A stretch of 64,000 nt of DNA from Paraburkholderia adhaesiva (GTDB taxonomy: Bacteria; Pseudomonadota; Gammaproteobacteria; Burkholderiales; Burkholderiaceae): the NCBI RefSeq assembly GCF_021390575.1, contig NZ_JAJEJQ010000001.1, positions 1,774,501 to 1,838,500 on the forward strand, written 5' to 3'. Below, one piece after another: positions 8,851 to 17,942 of this stretch (positions are counted from its first letter, which is position 1; the number at the start of each line of letters is the position of its first letter). The translations under genes were made by a program, and so were the position numbers. The notes under the pieces are model-generated. The model saw only the letters and a list, made by a program, of their open reading frames with translations. It was not told where the DNA came from and made no database searches.

Positions 8851-9909
8851 ATGAGTCAAACGGAACACAGCACCTTGACCCCGGAAGCACCGGAAGTCTC
8901 GGTCATCATTCCGGTCTACAACGAGGAAGCCGGACTCGACGCGCTGTTCGAGCGCCTCTATCCGGCACTCGACAAGCTCGGCACGTCGTATGAAATCATC
9001 TTCATCAACGACGGCAGCCGTGACCGCTCGGCCGCCATGCTCGCCGCGCAGTTCCGCCTGCGCCCCGACACCACGCGAGCGATCCTGCTGAACGGCAACT
9101 ACGGCCAGCACATGGCGATCCTTGCGGGCTTCGAACAGTCGCGCGGCCAGATCGTCATCACGCTCGACGCCGACCTGCAGAACCCGCCCGAGGAAATCGG
9201 CAAGCTTGTCGCCAAGATGCACGAAGGTTACGACTACGTCGGCACGATCCGCATGCAGCGCCAGGACAGCATGTGGCGCCGCAAGGCGTCGCGGGCGATG
9301 AACAGCCTGCGTGAGCGCATCACACGTATCAAGATGACCGACCAGGGCTGCATGCTGCGTGCGTACAGCCGCCAGATCGTCGACACGATCAACCGCTGCG
9401 GCGAGATCAACACGTTCATCCCGGCGCTCGCTTACACGTTCGCGCAGAATCCGGTCGAAGTCGATGTCGCGCACGAAGAGCGCTTCGCGGGCGAGTCGAA
9501 GTACTCGCTCTACAGCCTGATCCGGTTGAACTTCGACCTCGTGACCGGCTTCTCGGTCGTGCCGCTGCAATGGCTGTCGTTCATCGGCGTGATACTTTCG
9601 CTCGGCTCGGCCGGCCTCTTCGTCCTGCTGCTGATCCGCCGCTTCATTCTCGGCGCGGAAGTGCAAGGTGTGTTCACGCTGTTCGCCATCACGTTCTTCC
9701 TGCTCGGCGTGATCATTTTTGCGCTCGGGTTGCTCGGCGAATACATCGGACGCATCTATCAGCAGGTGCGCGCACGTCCGCGCTATCTCATCCAGACGAT
9801 CCTCGAAGAGCGTAACGGCGTGGCCATTGGGCAAATGCCGCTTCAGGACGTCGTGCAGCCTGCACAGCCCGTGCACGCGGCCTCGCTCGGTCAGGGAGCG
9901 CAAAAGTGA
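8851..9909 (+). CDS. arnC: Undecaprenyl-phosphate 4-deoxy-4-formamido-L-arabinose transferase
   Basis: GT2 glycosyltransferase joining UDP-L-Ara4FN to undecaprenyl phosphate on the cytoplasmic face of the inner membrane. It has 352 residues: a catalytic GT-A domain beginning VSVIIPVYNEEAGLD, the metal-binding TLDADLQNPPEEI, KMTDQGCMLRAYSRQIVD, then two C-terminal membrane helices (about 235-310). The frame is open for 61 more codons upstream, but that stretch is intergenic in character and the ATG at 8851 matches family starts. The last four bases overlap the next gene's GTG, indicating translational coupling. Confidence 0.93.
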   Translation: MSQTEHSTLTPEAPEVSVIIPVYNEEAGLDALFERLYPALDKLGTSYEIIFINDGSRDRSAAMLAAQFRLRPDTTRAILLNGNYGQHMAILAGFEQSRGQIVITLDADLQNPPEEIGKLVAKMHEGYDYVGTIRMQRQDSMWRRKASRAMNSLRERITRIKMTDQGCMLRAYSRQIVDTINRCGEINTFIPALAYTFAQNPVEVDVAHEERFAGESKYSLYSLIRLNFDLVTGFSVVPLQWLSFIGVILSLGSAGLFVLLLIRRFILGAEVQGVFTLFAITFFLLGVIIFALGLLGEYIGRIYQQVRARPRYLIQTILEERNGVAIGQMPLQDVVQPAQPVHAASLGQGAQK

Positions 9910-10862
9910 AACCTCGCGCAGTCGTCTTTGCCTATCACAACGTCGGAGTGCGCTGCCTGCAGGTGCTGCTCGCGGGCGGCATCGACGTCGCGCTCGTCGT
10001 CACGCACGAGGACAGCCCGACCGAGAACATCTGGTTCGGCAGCGTGAAGTCGGTGGCCGAGGAGCACGGCATCGACGTCATCACACCCGCCGATCCGAAG
10101 AGCGCCGAACTGCGTGCAGCCGTTGCCGCGGCGCAGCCCGACTTCATCTTCTCGTTCTACTACCGGCACATGCTGCCGACCGACCTGCTCGCGCTCGCCG
10201 GCCGAGGCGCGTACAACGTGCACGGCTCGCTCCTGCCGAAGTACCGGGGCCGTGTGCCGACGAACTGGGCGGTGCTGCGCGGCGAGACCGAAACCGGTGC
10301 GACGCTGCATGAAATGGCTGCAAAACCCGACGCGGGCGCCATCGTCGCGCAGACGCCTGTGCCGATCCTGCCCGACGATACCGCCGCGCAGGTCTTCGAC
10401 AAGGTCACCGTCGCGGCCGAGCAGACGCTCTGGCGCGTGCTACCAGCACTCATCGCCGGCGAAGCGCCTCATCTGCCGAACGATCTCGCCCAGGGCAGCT
10501 ATTTCGGTGGCCGCAAGCCCGAAGACGGCCGCATCGATTTCAGCCAGAGCGCACAGCACGTCTACAACCTGATCCGCGCGGTCGCGCCGCCCTACCCGGG
10601 CGCGTTCACCGACATCGGCGGCGAGCGCTTCGTGATCGGCCGCGCACGCCTCGCGCGACCGGGCGCAATCAGTGCGACGCTGGCCGGATTGCCCGCCGGC
10701 ATCCACGTAAGCGATAATGCGCTTTTCGCCGTCTGCGGCGACGGACGCGCCATCGCGATCCACGAACTGCGGCACCAGCGGCGAGGGGACGAAAACCGTC
10801 ACGAAACCATCGTCACTCCAGCCGCGTTCGCCGAACTCACCTCATCTGCTTCCCGTCCATGA
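9906..10862 (+). CDS. arnA: UDP-L-Ara4N formyltransferase (ArnA N-terminal activity as its own protein)
   Basis: Transfers a formyl group from N10-formyl-tetrahydrofolate to UDP-L-Ara4N. The 318 residues correspond to the N-terminal half of enterobacterial ArnA: a formyltransferase fold with FSFYYRHMLP and the catalytic set Asn-His-Asp (NVHGSLLPKYRGRVPTNWAV, then KPDAGAIVAQ), followed by a C-terminal subdomain. It starts with GTG overlapping the arnC stop (GTGA) and ends overlapping the decarboxylase ATG (ATGA). In E. coli both activities form one fused protein; here they are two coupled genes. Confidence 0.9.
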   Translation: MKPRAVVFAYHNVGVRCLQVLLAGGIDVALVVTHEDSPTENIWFGSVKSVAEEHGIDVITPADPKSAELRAAVAAAQPDFIFSFYYRHMLPTDLLALAGRGAYNVHGSLLPKYRGRVPTNWAVLRGETETGATLHEMAAKPDAGAIVAQTPVPILPDDTAAQVFDKVTVAAEQTLWRVLPALIAGEAPHLPNDLAQGSYFGGRKPEDGRIDFSQSAQHVYNLIRAVAPPYPGAFTDIGGERFVIGRARLARPGAISATLAGLPAGIHVSDNALFAVCGDGRAIAIHELRHQRRGDENRHETIVTPAAFAELTSSASRP

Positions 10863-11905
10863 AAAAAGTCCTGATCCTGGGTGTGAATGGCTTCATCGGC
10901 CACCACCTCTCCAAGCGCATTCTCGAAACCACGAACTGGGAAGTGTTCGGGATGGACATGCATACGGACCGCCTCGGCGATCTCGTCAAGCATGAGCGGA
11001 TGCACTTCTTCGAAGGCGACATCACGATCAACAAGGAGTGGGTCGAATACCACGTCAAGAAGTGCGACGTGATCCTGCCGCTCGTCGCGATCGCCACGCC
11101 CGCCACCTACGTGCAGCAACCGCTGCGCGTGTTCGAACTCGACTTCGAGGCGAACCTGCCCATCGTGCGTTCGGCCGTGAAGTACGGCAAGCACCTCGTG
11201 TTCCCGTCGACCTCCGAGGTCTACGGCATGTCCACCGACAGCGAATTCGACCCGGACGCCTCGCCGCTCATCTACGGCCCGATCAACAAGCCGCGCTGGA
11301 TCTACGCGTGCTCGAAGCAACTCATGGACCGCGTGATCTGGGGTTACGGCATGGAAGGCCTGAACTTCACGCTGTTCCGTCCGTTCAACTGGATCGGCCC
11401 GGGCCTCGACACGATCTACACGCCGAAGGAAGGTTCGTCGCGCGTCGTGACGCAGTTCCTCGGCCACATCGTGCGCGGCGAGAACATCAGCCTCGTCGAC
11501 GGCGGCGCGCAGAAGCGCGCGTTCACCGACATCGACGACGGCATCGACGCGCTGATGAAGATCATCGACAACAAGAACGGCGTGGCGTCGGGCAAGATCT
11601 ACAACATCGGCAACCCGACCAACAACTTCTCGGTGCGCGAACTCGCGCACAAGATGCTCGCGCTCGCCGCCGAATATCCGGAATACGCGGAAACGGCCAA
11701 GAAGGTGCAGCTCGTCGAAACTTCGTCAGGTGCTTACTACGGCGCGGGCTATCAGGACGTGCAGAACCGCGTGCCGAAGATCGACAACACGAAGCAGGAA
11801 CTCGCCTGGGCGCCGAAGTCGACCTTCGACGACGCCTTGCGCAAGATCTTCGAAGCGTACCGAGGCCACGTCGCCGAGGCCCGCGCGCTCGTCGAACAGC
11901 AGTAA
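10859..11905 (+). CDS. UDP-glucuronate oxidative decarboxylase (ArnA C-terminal activity as its own protein)
   Basis: NAD-dependent SDR-type enzyme converting UDP-glucuronate to UDP-4-keto-pentose, the entry step of the Ara4N branch. It has 348 residues. The Rossmann motif GVNGFIGHHL is at the N-terminus, the catalytic Ser is in FPSTSEVYG, Tyr-x3-Lys is YACSK, and RAFTD holds the arginine conserved in the ArnA decarboxylase. The ATG overlaps the formyltransferase stop. UDP-glucuronate must come from a UDP-glucose dehydrogenase that is not in this window. Confidence 0.92.
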   Translation: MKKVLILGVNGFIGHHLSKRILETTNWEVFGMDMHTDRLGDLVKHERMHFFEGDITINKEWVEYHVKKCDVILPLVAIATPATYVQQPLRVFELDFEANLPIVRSAVKYGKHLVFPSTSEVYGMSTDSEFDPDASPLIYGPINKPRWIYACSKQLMDRVIWGYGMEGLNFTLFRPFNWIGPGLDTIYTPKEGSSRVVTQFLGHIVRGENISLVDGGAQKRAFTDIDDGIDALMKIIDNKNGVASGKIYNIGNPTNNFSVRELAHKMLALAAEYPEYAETAKKVQLVETSSGAYYGAGYQDVQNRVPKIDNTKQELAWAPKSTFDDALRKIFEAYRGHVAEARALVEQQ

Positions 11906-11928
11906 CGCGCACGCGAGGACCTGGCAAC

Positions 11929-12825
11929 TTGGCCCGCATCGTCCTGAAAATCGACGTCGACACGCTGCGCGGCACGCGTGAAGGCGTGCCGAATCTCGCG
12001 CGCATCTTCGACCGCTACAAGGCCCGCGCGACGTTCCTCTTCAGCCTCGGCCCGGACCACACGGGCTGGGCGCTGCGCCGCGTCCTGCGCCCGGGTTTTC
12101 TGAAGAAGGTCTCCCGCACATCCGTGGTCGAGCACTACGGCGTGAAGCAGCTGATGTACGGCGTACTTCTGCCGGGTCCGGACATCGGCGTGCGGGCAGC
12201 CGCCGACATGCGTGCAATCCACGAGGCCGGCTTCGAATGCGGCATTCACACGTGGGATCACGTTTACTGGCAGGACAACGTGCGTAGCCGCGACGGTGGC
12301 TGGACCGCGCGCGAGATGCAGAAGAGCTACGAGCGCTTCACGCAGATCTTCGGCGCGCCGCCCGTCACGCACGGCGCGGCGGGCTGGCAGATGAACGACG
12401 CGGCCTTCGAGCAAATCGACGCCTGGGGCATGCACTACGCGTCGGACGGCCGTGGGCATTCGCCGTATCGGCCGGTGGTGAAAGGCCGTACGCTCAACCA
12501 TGTGCAGATGCCCACGACGCTGCCCACGCTCGACGAAGTGCTCGGCGTGGACGGCATCGATACGGACACTGTCGCCGCATGGATGCTCAAGCGCACGGAG
12601 AACAATCCGCACGACCAGGTCTTCACGCTGCATGCGGAACTCGAAGGCCAGAAGCTGGCCCCGGTCTTCGAGCAGTTGCTCGCGGGATGGCGCGCGCAAG
12701 GCCATACATTTGCCACGATGGGCGACTACCATGCCACGCTGGACCGCGACATGCTGCCATCGTACCCTGTCACCTGGGGCGAGATCACTGGCCGTTCGGG
12801 CCAGTTGATCGTGCAGCCCGACTGA
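11929..12825 (+). CDS. arnD: Undecaprenyl-P-4-deoxy-4-formamido-L-arabinose deformylase
   Basis: NodB-homology metal-dependent deacetylase-like enzyme that removes the formyl group so that the amino sugar can be flipped and attached. It has 298 residues. The metal-binding Asp is in LKIDVDTLRGT, the His pair in GIHTWDHVYW (about 100-110), with FATMGDY near the C-terminus. It starts with TTG at 11929, preceded by GAGGA about 10 bases upstream; the open frame continues far upstream through the decarboxylase gene and is not coding there. It is the last gene of the arn run. Confidence 0.9.
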   Translation: MARIVLKIDVDTLRGTREGVPNLARIFDRYKARATFLFSLGPDHTGWALRRVLRPGFLKKVSRTSVVEHYGVKQLMYGVLLPGPDIGVRAAADMRAIHEAGFECGIHTWDHVYWQDNVRSRDGGWTAREMQKSYERFTQIFGAPPVTHGAAGWQMNDAAFEQIDAWGMHYASDGRGHSPYRPVVKGRTLNHVQMPTTLPTLDEVLGVDGIDTDTVAAWMLKRTENNPHDQVFTLHAELEGQKLAPVFEQLLAGWRAQGHTFATMGDYHATLDRDMLPSYPVTWGEITGRSGQLIVQPD

Positions 12826-12964
12826 ACCCGCCTCCCGTGCGCGCGTGCCGCCCCGAGGCGGCCGCCGTCCTGGCGACGCGGCGCACACCAGTGCGTGTGC
12901 TCCCGCCAGCGCCCTTTCCGCCGCGCCCGCGCACATCGCCCGACAATAACGACCGGAGAATCAC

Positions 12965-13426
12965 GTGTCCATCGCAGTCGACCAACCCGTTCCCGACTTC
13001 ACAGCGCCGGCCACCGGCGGCGACTTCACGCTGTCGAGCCTCAAGGGCAGCAAGGTGGTCCTGTACTTTTATCCGAAAGACAACACGCCAGGCTGCACGA
13101 CCGAAGGGCTGCAGTTCCGCGATCTCCATCCGAAGTTCAAGCGGGCGGGCGCGCAGATCGTCGGCGTCTCGCGCGACAGCGTGCGCTCGCACGATAACTT
13201 CAAGGCCAAGCTCGAACTGCCGTTTACCTTGGTATCGGATGCGGACGAAGCGCTGTGCACGCTCTTCAATGTCATCAAAATGAAGAAAATGTATGGCAAA
13301 GAAGTCCGTGGAATCGAACGCTCCACCTTCCTCATCGACGCCGACGGCGTGCTGCGCCGCGAGTGGCGCGGCATCAAGGTGCCGGGCCATGTCGACGACG
13401 TTCTGGAGGCTGTACAAGCGCTTTGA
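12965..13426 (+). CDS. bcp: Thioredoxin-dependent peroxiredoxin, PrxQ/Bcp family
   Basis: Reduces peroxides using a peroxidatic cysteine. It has 153 residues with the family motif YPKDNTPGCTTEG; Cys44 is the peroxidatic residue. The resolving cysteine found five residues later in E. coli Bcp is Leu here; the only other cysteine is Cys98 (DEALCTLFNV), equivalent to E. coli Cys99. The enzyme may therefore act as a 1-Cys type or use Cys98. It starts with GTG after GGAGAATC. It is separated from arnD by 139 bases and followed by a terminator. Confidence 0.92.
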   Translation: MSIAVDQPVPDFTAPATGGDFTLSSLKGSKVVLYFYPKDNTPGCTTEGLQFRDLHPKFKRAGAQIVGVSRDSVRSHDNFKAKLELPFTLVSDADEALCTLFNVIKMKKMYGKEVRGIERSTFLIDADGVLRREWRGIKVPGHVDDVLEAVQAL

Positions 13427-13553
13427 GGCGCGTTATATTGGGTTTTAATGAGTGCCTGTCCACCCCATTTTCTGTCGCGTTGCGAACGAGGTGCAGCCGG
13501 ACTTCCGAAGGTCGGCCACGCATACCCGGGGCAACACGCCACCACCGCAGTCG

Positions 13554-13590
13554 AGCCGCTTGCCTCGTTAGCCGGGGCAGCGGCTTTTTT
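13554..13590 (+). terminator. Rho-independent terminator after bcp
   Basis: Arms AGCCGCT-T-GCC and GGC-AGCGGCT, with one bulged T, are followed directly by TTTTTT. It lies 128 bases after the bcp stop and 215 bases before phoH. The rest of 13427-13804 holds nothing else recognisable. Confidence 0.8.
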
Positions 13591-13804
13591 GTTGGCTTTT
13601 TTGTTTGCAATCCCGCCATCGCCGCGACGGATTACCCTCCGGTCGCGCGTCTTTGCCAAGGAGGCGATCGAAAACCAGGCGAACCGGCATTTCCAGACCT
13701 GAGCGCGCACTGAGCACGGCAGCGCGTGGCGCCTACCCGGTACCACCTGCACCGTCCCAAAGCGCACCTACTCGACCACTCGACCCGAATTTTCGAGGGA
13801 CACC

Positions 13805-15634
13805 ATGCCTTTGCCTACCCCCCCCAGCAAGCTCGGAAACCTGCTGCCGCCCGAAGAATTCAAGGCGCGAGCGCGTAACACGCGCAGCACCCGGAAAGCG
13901 GCGAGCGAGCACGACGCAAGCGACGTGACGGAATACGGTCCCGCGAACGTTGCCGAGCCGATGACACCCGCAGCGAATGCCGCCACCACGCTGCGCACGG
14001 TGCCGCTGCCCTCCGGCAGCGCGGAGCTGGCCGCCCTCGAGCCCGTGACGGCCGCACCTGCCCGAAAGCGTAAGCAGCAACCACAGCAAGCTGCACTGCT
14101 GCAGCCGGTTCAATCGCGCGCTGAGCCCGAAGCGCCAGTCGCACGCAGCGGCAAGCAGTCCCCCGCGAAACTGGACACGGCCGCGGCCACCGGCACGCGC
14201 GGCGCCGCGAAGAAGCGCCTGCATCCTGAAGAAAGCACCCAGGTGCGCAAGCTCTTCGTGCTCGACACGAACGTGCTGATGCACGATCCGACCTGCCTCT
14301 TCCGCTTCGAGGAACACGACGTCTATCTGCCGATGATGACGCTCGAGGAACTCGACAACCACAAGAAGGGCATGTCCGAAGTGGCGCGCAACGCGCGCCA
14401 GGTGAGCCGCACGCTCGACCAGCTGGTCGCGAACGCGGGCACGATCTCGGAAGGCATCTCGCTCGCGCGTCTTGGAAGCCGTGAAGCGCTCGGCCGGCTG
14501 TACTTCCAGACGACGCTAACGCACATCGAGCCGGTCGACGGCCTGCCCGAGGGCAAGGCGGACAACCAGATCCTCGGCGTCGTGCGCGCGCTGCAGCGCG
14601 ACCGGCCGGACCGCCTCGTCGTGCTGGTGTCGAAAGACATCAACATGCGCATCAAGGCGCACGCGCTCGGCCTGCCGGCGGAAGACTACTTCAACGACCA
14701 GGTTCTCGAAGACAAGGATCTGCTCTACTCGGGCATCCGCGCGCTGACGCAGGACTTCTGGACGAAGCACGCGAAGGGCATGGAGTCGTGGCAGGACACG
14801 AAGACCGGCACGACCTACTACCGCGTGACCGGACCGGAATGCGCGTCGATGCTCGTGAACGAGTTCGTCTATCTGGAGCCGCAGAACGGTGAGCCGGCGT
14901 TCCACGCGATCGTGCGTGAACTCAACGGCAAGACGGCGCTCCTGCAGACGCTGCGCGACTACGGCCACCACAAGAACAACGTGTGGGGCATCACGGCGCG
15001 CAACCGTGAGCAGAACTTCGCGCTCAACCTGCTGATGAACCCCGAGATCGACTTCGTCACGCTGCTTGGCCAGGCGGGCACGGGCAAGACGCTCGTCGCG
15101 CTCGCGGCGGGTCTCGCGCAGGTGCTCGACGACAAGCGCTACAACGAAATCATCGTGACGCGCGCGACGGTGCCGGTTGGCGAAGACATCGGCTTCCTGC
15201 CGGGCACGGAAGAGGAAAAGATGCAGCCGTGGATGGGCGCCTTCGACGACAACCTCGAAGTGCTCCAGAAAACCGACGACGCAGCCGGTGAATGGGGCCG
15301 CGCCGCAACGCAGGAACTGATCCGCTCGCGGCTGAAGGTGAAGAGCATGAACTTCATGCGGGGACGCACCTTCGTCGACAAGTACCTCATCATCGACGAA
15401 GCGCAGAACCTCACGCCGAAGCAGATGAAGACGCTCGTCACGCGCGCGGGTCCGGGCACGAAGATCGTGTGCCTCGGCAATATCGCGCAGATCGACACGC
15501 CTTATCTGACCGAAGGCAGCTCGGGCCTCACGTATGTCGTCGACCGCTTCAAGGGATGGGCGCACAGCGGCCACGTGACGCTCGCACGCGGCGAACGCTC
15601 GCGACTGGCCGATTACGCGTCGGATATCCTGTAA
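13805..15634 (+). CDS. PIN-PhoH protein (PhoH-like ATPase with N-terminal PIN nuclease domain)
   Basis: 609 residues in three parts. The first ~135 are Ala/Pro/Arg-rich and look disordered. A PIN nuclease domain follows (from about 140, KLFVLDTNVLMHDP, with acidic residues DTN and ELDNH). The PhoH ATPase domain begins near 360, with Walker A GQAGTGKT at about 421-428 and Walker B YLIIDEAQNLTP. The related mycobacterial PhoH2 is an ATP-dependent RNA helicase/RNase, so RNA processing is likely, but that is inference. The ATG follows GAGGGACACC. A terminator follows the gene. Confidence 0.88.
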   Translation: MPLPTPPSKLGNLLPPEEFKARARNTRSTRKAASEHDASDVTEYGPANVAEPMTPAANAATTLRTVPLPSGSAELAALEPVTAAPARKRKQQPQQAALLQPVQSRAEPEAPVARSGKQSPAKLDTAAATGTRGAAKKRLHPEESTQVRKLFVLDTNVLMHDPTCLFRFEEHDVYLPMMTLEELDNHKKGMSEVARNARQVSRTLDQLVANAGTISEGISLARLGSREALGRLYFQTTLTHIEPVDGLPEGKADNQILGVVRALQRDRPDRLVVLVSKDINMRIKAHALGLPAEDYFNDQVLEDKDLLYSGIRALTQDFWTKHAKGMESWQDTKTGTTYYRVTGPECASMLVNEFVYLEPQNGEPAFHAIVRELNGKTALLQTLRDYGHHKNNVWGITARNREQNFALNLLMNPEIDFVTLLGQAGTGKTLVALAAGLAQVLDDKRYNEIIVTRATVPVGEDIGFLPGTEEEKMQPWMGAFDDNLEVLQKTDDAAGEWGRAATQELIRSRLKVKSMNFMRGRTFVDKYLIIDEAQNLTPKQMKTLVTRAGPGTKIVCLGNIAQIDTPYLTEGSSGLTYVVDRFKGWAHSGHVTLARGERSRLADYASDIL

Positions 15635-15669
15635 GCACAGCGCGGGCGAACCGCGCAAGCCGTTCCGAA

Positions 15670-15705
15670 GGGCCGTATCTGGATCGCCAGATACAGCCCT
15701 TTTTT
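15670..15705 (+). terminator. Rho-independent terminator after phoH
   Basis: The stem GGGC..TATCTGG, loop ATCG, CCAGATA..GCCC is followed by TTTTTT, 36 bases after the phoH stop. Confidence 0.88.
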
Positions 15706-15854
15706 ATGCTCGAGCGTTCCGGTAAAGCAACAGTTGGCGCACGAACCTCATGTAAATTATCAAGAATTCTTGCGAGCGCCCCGCCAGAAGGGCTACCATC
15801 GCCGCATCACCAGCTATCCACTGCGGCGGGCGCCCTCGTCCGCCAACGCGTTTC

Positions 15855-16934
15855 ATGCGCCGACTCTGGCTTCCGCTACTGATCGTGGTCTTTCTCGCGG
15901 CGTGTTCGAGTGCGCCGGATAGAGTCGCGCGCAGCGGCAGCTCGTCCTCCTCCTCTGACGCCTTGCGCACCCGGCCGCCCGGCCTCCCGAATTTCGTCGA
16001 TCACAGCATCGGCCGCGAAGAGATCTCGATCCAGGCGATGGGCCTCGTCGGTATTCCATACCGTTGGGGCGGCAATACACCCGATAGCGGCTTCGACTGC
16101 AGCGGCCTCGTCAAATACGTGCTCGCGCGCTCAGCGTCCGTGACCTTGCCGCGCACCACGGCGGAGATGAGCGAGCGCGGCGAGTCGATCGACCCCGGCG
16201 AAATCGCCGCCGGTGATCTCGTGTTCTTCAATACGACCGGGCGCCCGCATTCACACGTCGGCATCTACGTCGGCAATCTGCGCTTCGTCAACGCGCCTTC
16301 GACGGGCGGAACAGTGCGGCTCGACTATCTGACGAACGCTTACTGGGCTAAGCGCTTTGACGGCATACGCCGAATGGCGCCACCAAGGAGCGCACCGGCA
16401 CCGTTCGATACGCCGACGCTGGAGGCGTCTGCGCCAGTGCAACGCCCTGCCGCCGCGGCTACCGCAACGGCGGTGGAGCAGAACCGGCCGATGGCCGCTG
16501 CACTGTCGGCGCCGGCGTCGCCACCCGCACCAGCAGTGGCGGACGCGTATGAGCCGCCTCCTGCTGCCCTCAGTACGGCGCAAGTGCAGGCACGCAGCGC
16601 CGGGGCGGTGACGCCGGTTGTCGCGCCATCCGCATCGATTGCGACCGCCAGCGGTGGCGCCACGCCGGGCCCGATTGCCAATTTAAGCACGCAGGCTGGC
16701 CCGAGTCAGCCCGACCCGATCAACGCCGCTGCGGATGCCTTCGAACCGCCCCCGCCCGCCGCCGTTGCCGCCGCTCGCCAGGCGGCGCAGGCCGGATCGG
16801 TTGCCGTCGTACCCTCCACATCCCCGACCCCGTCAGCACCGTTCATGCGCGCTTCGACGACCATCGGCGCACCGCGCGCACCGGCGCAAACAACCGACGA
16901 CCCCATCGCCCGTTTCGCGAACGGCGCTTTCTGA
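15855..16934 (+). CDS. NlpC/P60 cell-wall endopeptidase, lipoprotein
   Basis: Peptidoglycan hydrolase of the Spr/MepS type. The N-terminus is a lipoprotein signal (hydrophobic stretch then lipobox LAAC, Cys17). The NlpC/P60 domain spans about 55-175: catalytic Cys about 82 in FDCSGLVKYV and His about 133 in HSHVGIYVG. From about 180 to the end (359) is an Ala/Pro/Thr-rich, probably disordered tail, which makes the protein roughly twice the usual Spr length. It is monocistronic by position: a terminator precedes it and an SDR gene follows 106 bases later. Confidence 0.88.
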   Translation: MRRLWLPLLIVVFLAACSSAPDRVARSGSSSSSSDALRTRPPGLPNFVDHSIGREEISIQAMGLVGIPYRWGGNTPDSGFDCSGLVKYVLARSASVTLPRTTAEMSERGESIDPGEIAAGDLVFFNTTGRPHSHVGIYVGNLRFVNAPSTGGTVRLDYLTNAYWAKRFDGIRRMAPPRSAPAPFDTPTLEASAPVQRPAAAATATAVEQNRPMAAALSAPASPPAPAVADAYEPPPAALSTAQVQARSAGAVTPVVAPSASIATASGGATPGPIANLSTQAGPSQPDPINAAADAFEPPPPAAVAAARQAAQAGSVAVVPSTSPTPSAPFMRASTTIGAPRAPAQTTDDPIARFANGAF

Positions 16935-17040
16935 TTTCCCGCACGCTCCGGCGTGCGCGGCCTTGTCCGAATCGCCAGCAAGGTTCTCGCGGCCCGCTGC
17001 GTCTGCTATCGTTTTGGTACTTTTTCGCAGCGAGGCAGCG

Positions 17041-17859
17041 ATGGATCTCGGACTCAGCAACAAGGTGGTACTGGTGACGGGTGGCAGTAAGGGCATCGGG
17101 CTCGCTTGCGCCCGCGCGTTCGCGAAAGAAGGTGCGAAAGTCGCAATCGTGTCGCGCGACCCCGCCAACCTCGCCCGCGCACGCGAGCAACTCGCGAGTG
17201 AGGGACTGCACGTTCATCTCACGCGCGCCGACCTGCACGAACCGCACAGCGCTGCGGACGTGGTCGAAGATGTGTCGACAACCGTCGGCCCAATCGACAT
17301 CCTCATCAACAGCGCGGGCGCGGCGCGCCGTTACGATCCGGAGGCGCTGGACGCCAACGCGTTCAAGGCGGCAATGGAAGCGAAGTACTTTCCGTACATC
17401 TACCCGCAACAAGAAGTGCTTCGGCGGATGGTGGAGCGCGCAAAGGCAAACGAGAAAGCGGGCGTGGCGGCCGAACCCGGAACGATCATCAACATCATCG
17501 GTATGGGCGGCAAGCACGCGAGTGACATCCATATCGCGGGCGGTGCCGCCAATGCCGCATTGATGCTCGCGACGGTGGGACTTGCTCACTATCATGCGCG
17601 CTACGGCATCCGCATCAACGCCATCAACCCGGGCGCGACGCTCACAGAGCGACTGCAGGAAGCGCTGAAGCTCGAAGCGGAACGGGAAGGTATCGACGAA
17701 GCGACGGCGCTCGCGCGCGGACAGGCAAAGCTGCCGCTCGGACGCTATGCGAAGCCGGAGGAAATTGCAGACGTCGCGCTGTTTCTGGCGAGCCCCCGTG
17801 CGAGCTATGTCACAGGAGCGCTCATTCCGATGGACGGTGGGGGCGCGCCGATCATCTGA
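17041..17859 (+). CDS. SDR-fold protein lacking the usual catalytic residues
   Basis: 272 residues with an intact SDR cofactor motif (VTGGSKGIGLACARAFAKEG) and the C-terminal YGIRINAINPG and YVTGALIPMDGG segments, so the fold is clear. The catalytic Ser-Tyr-x3-Lys is not: where other members have NISS the protein reads NIIG, and the Tyr and Lys positions read Gly and Asn within HIAGGAANAALM. It may bind NAD(P) without classical dehydrogenase activity or use other residues. The ATG at 17041 follows AGCGAGGCAGCG; the frame is open further upstream through the preceding gene's end. Substrate unknown. Confidence 0.82.
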   Translation: MDLGLSNKVVLVTGGSKGIGLACARAFAKEGAKVAIVSRDPANLARAREQLASEGLHVHLTRADLHEPHSAADVVEDVSTTVGPIDILINSAGAARRYDPEALDANAFKAAMEAKYFPYIYPQQEVLRRMVERAKANEKAGVAAEPGTIINIIGMGGKHASDIHIAGGAANAALMLATVGLAHYHARYGIRINAINPGATLTERLQEALKLEAEREGIDEATALARGQAKLPLGRYAKPEEIADVALFLASPRASYVTGALIPMDGGGAPII

Positions 17860-17900
17860 CCGGGGCTTGATCTGCGCGCTCGACCGGCGCGTTGATACGA

Positions 17901-17942
17901 CCGCCCGGCGCTGCCACATACGACAGCGCCGGGCGGCGTTTT
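17901..17942. terminator. Bidirectional terminator between SDR and pit
   Basis: A perfect 13-bp stem (CCGCCCGGCGCTG at 17901-17913 with its complement at 17924-17936), 10-base loop, then CGTTTT. It lies between two genes whose 3' ends face each other and can serve both. Confidence 0.85.
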
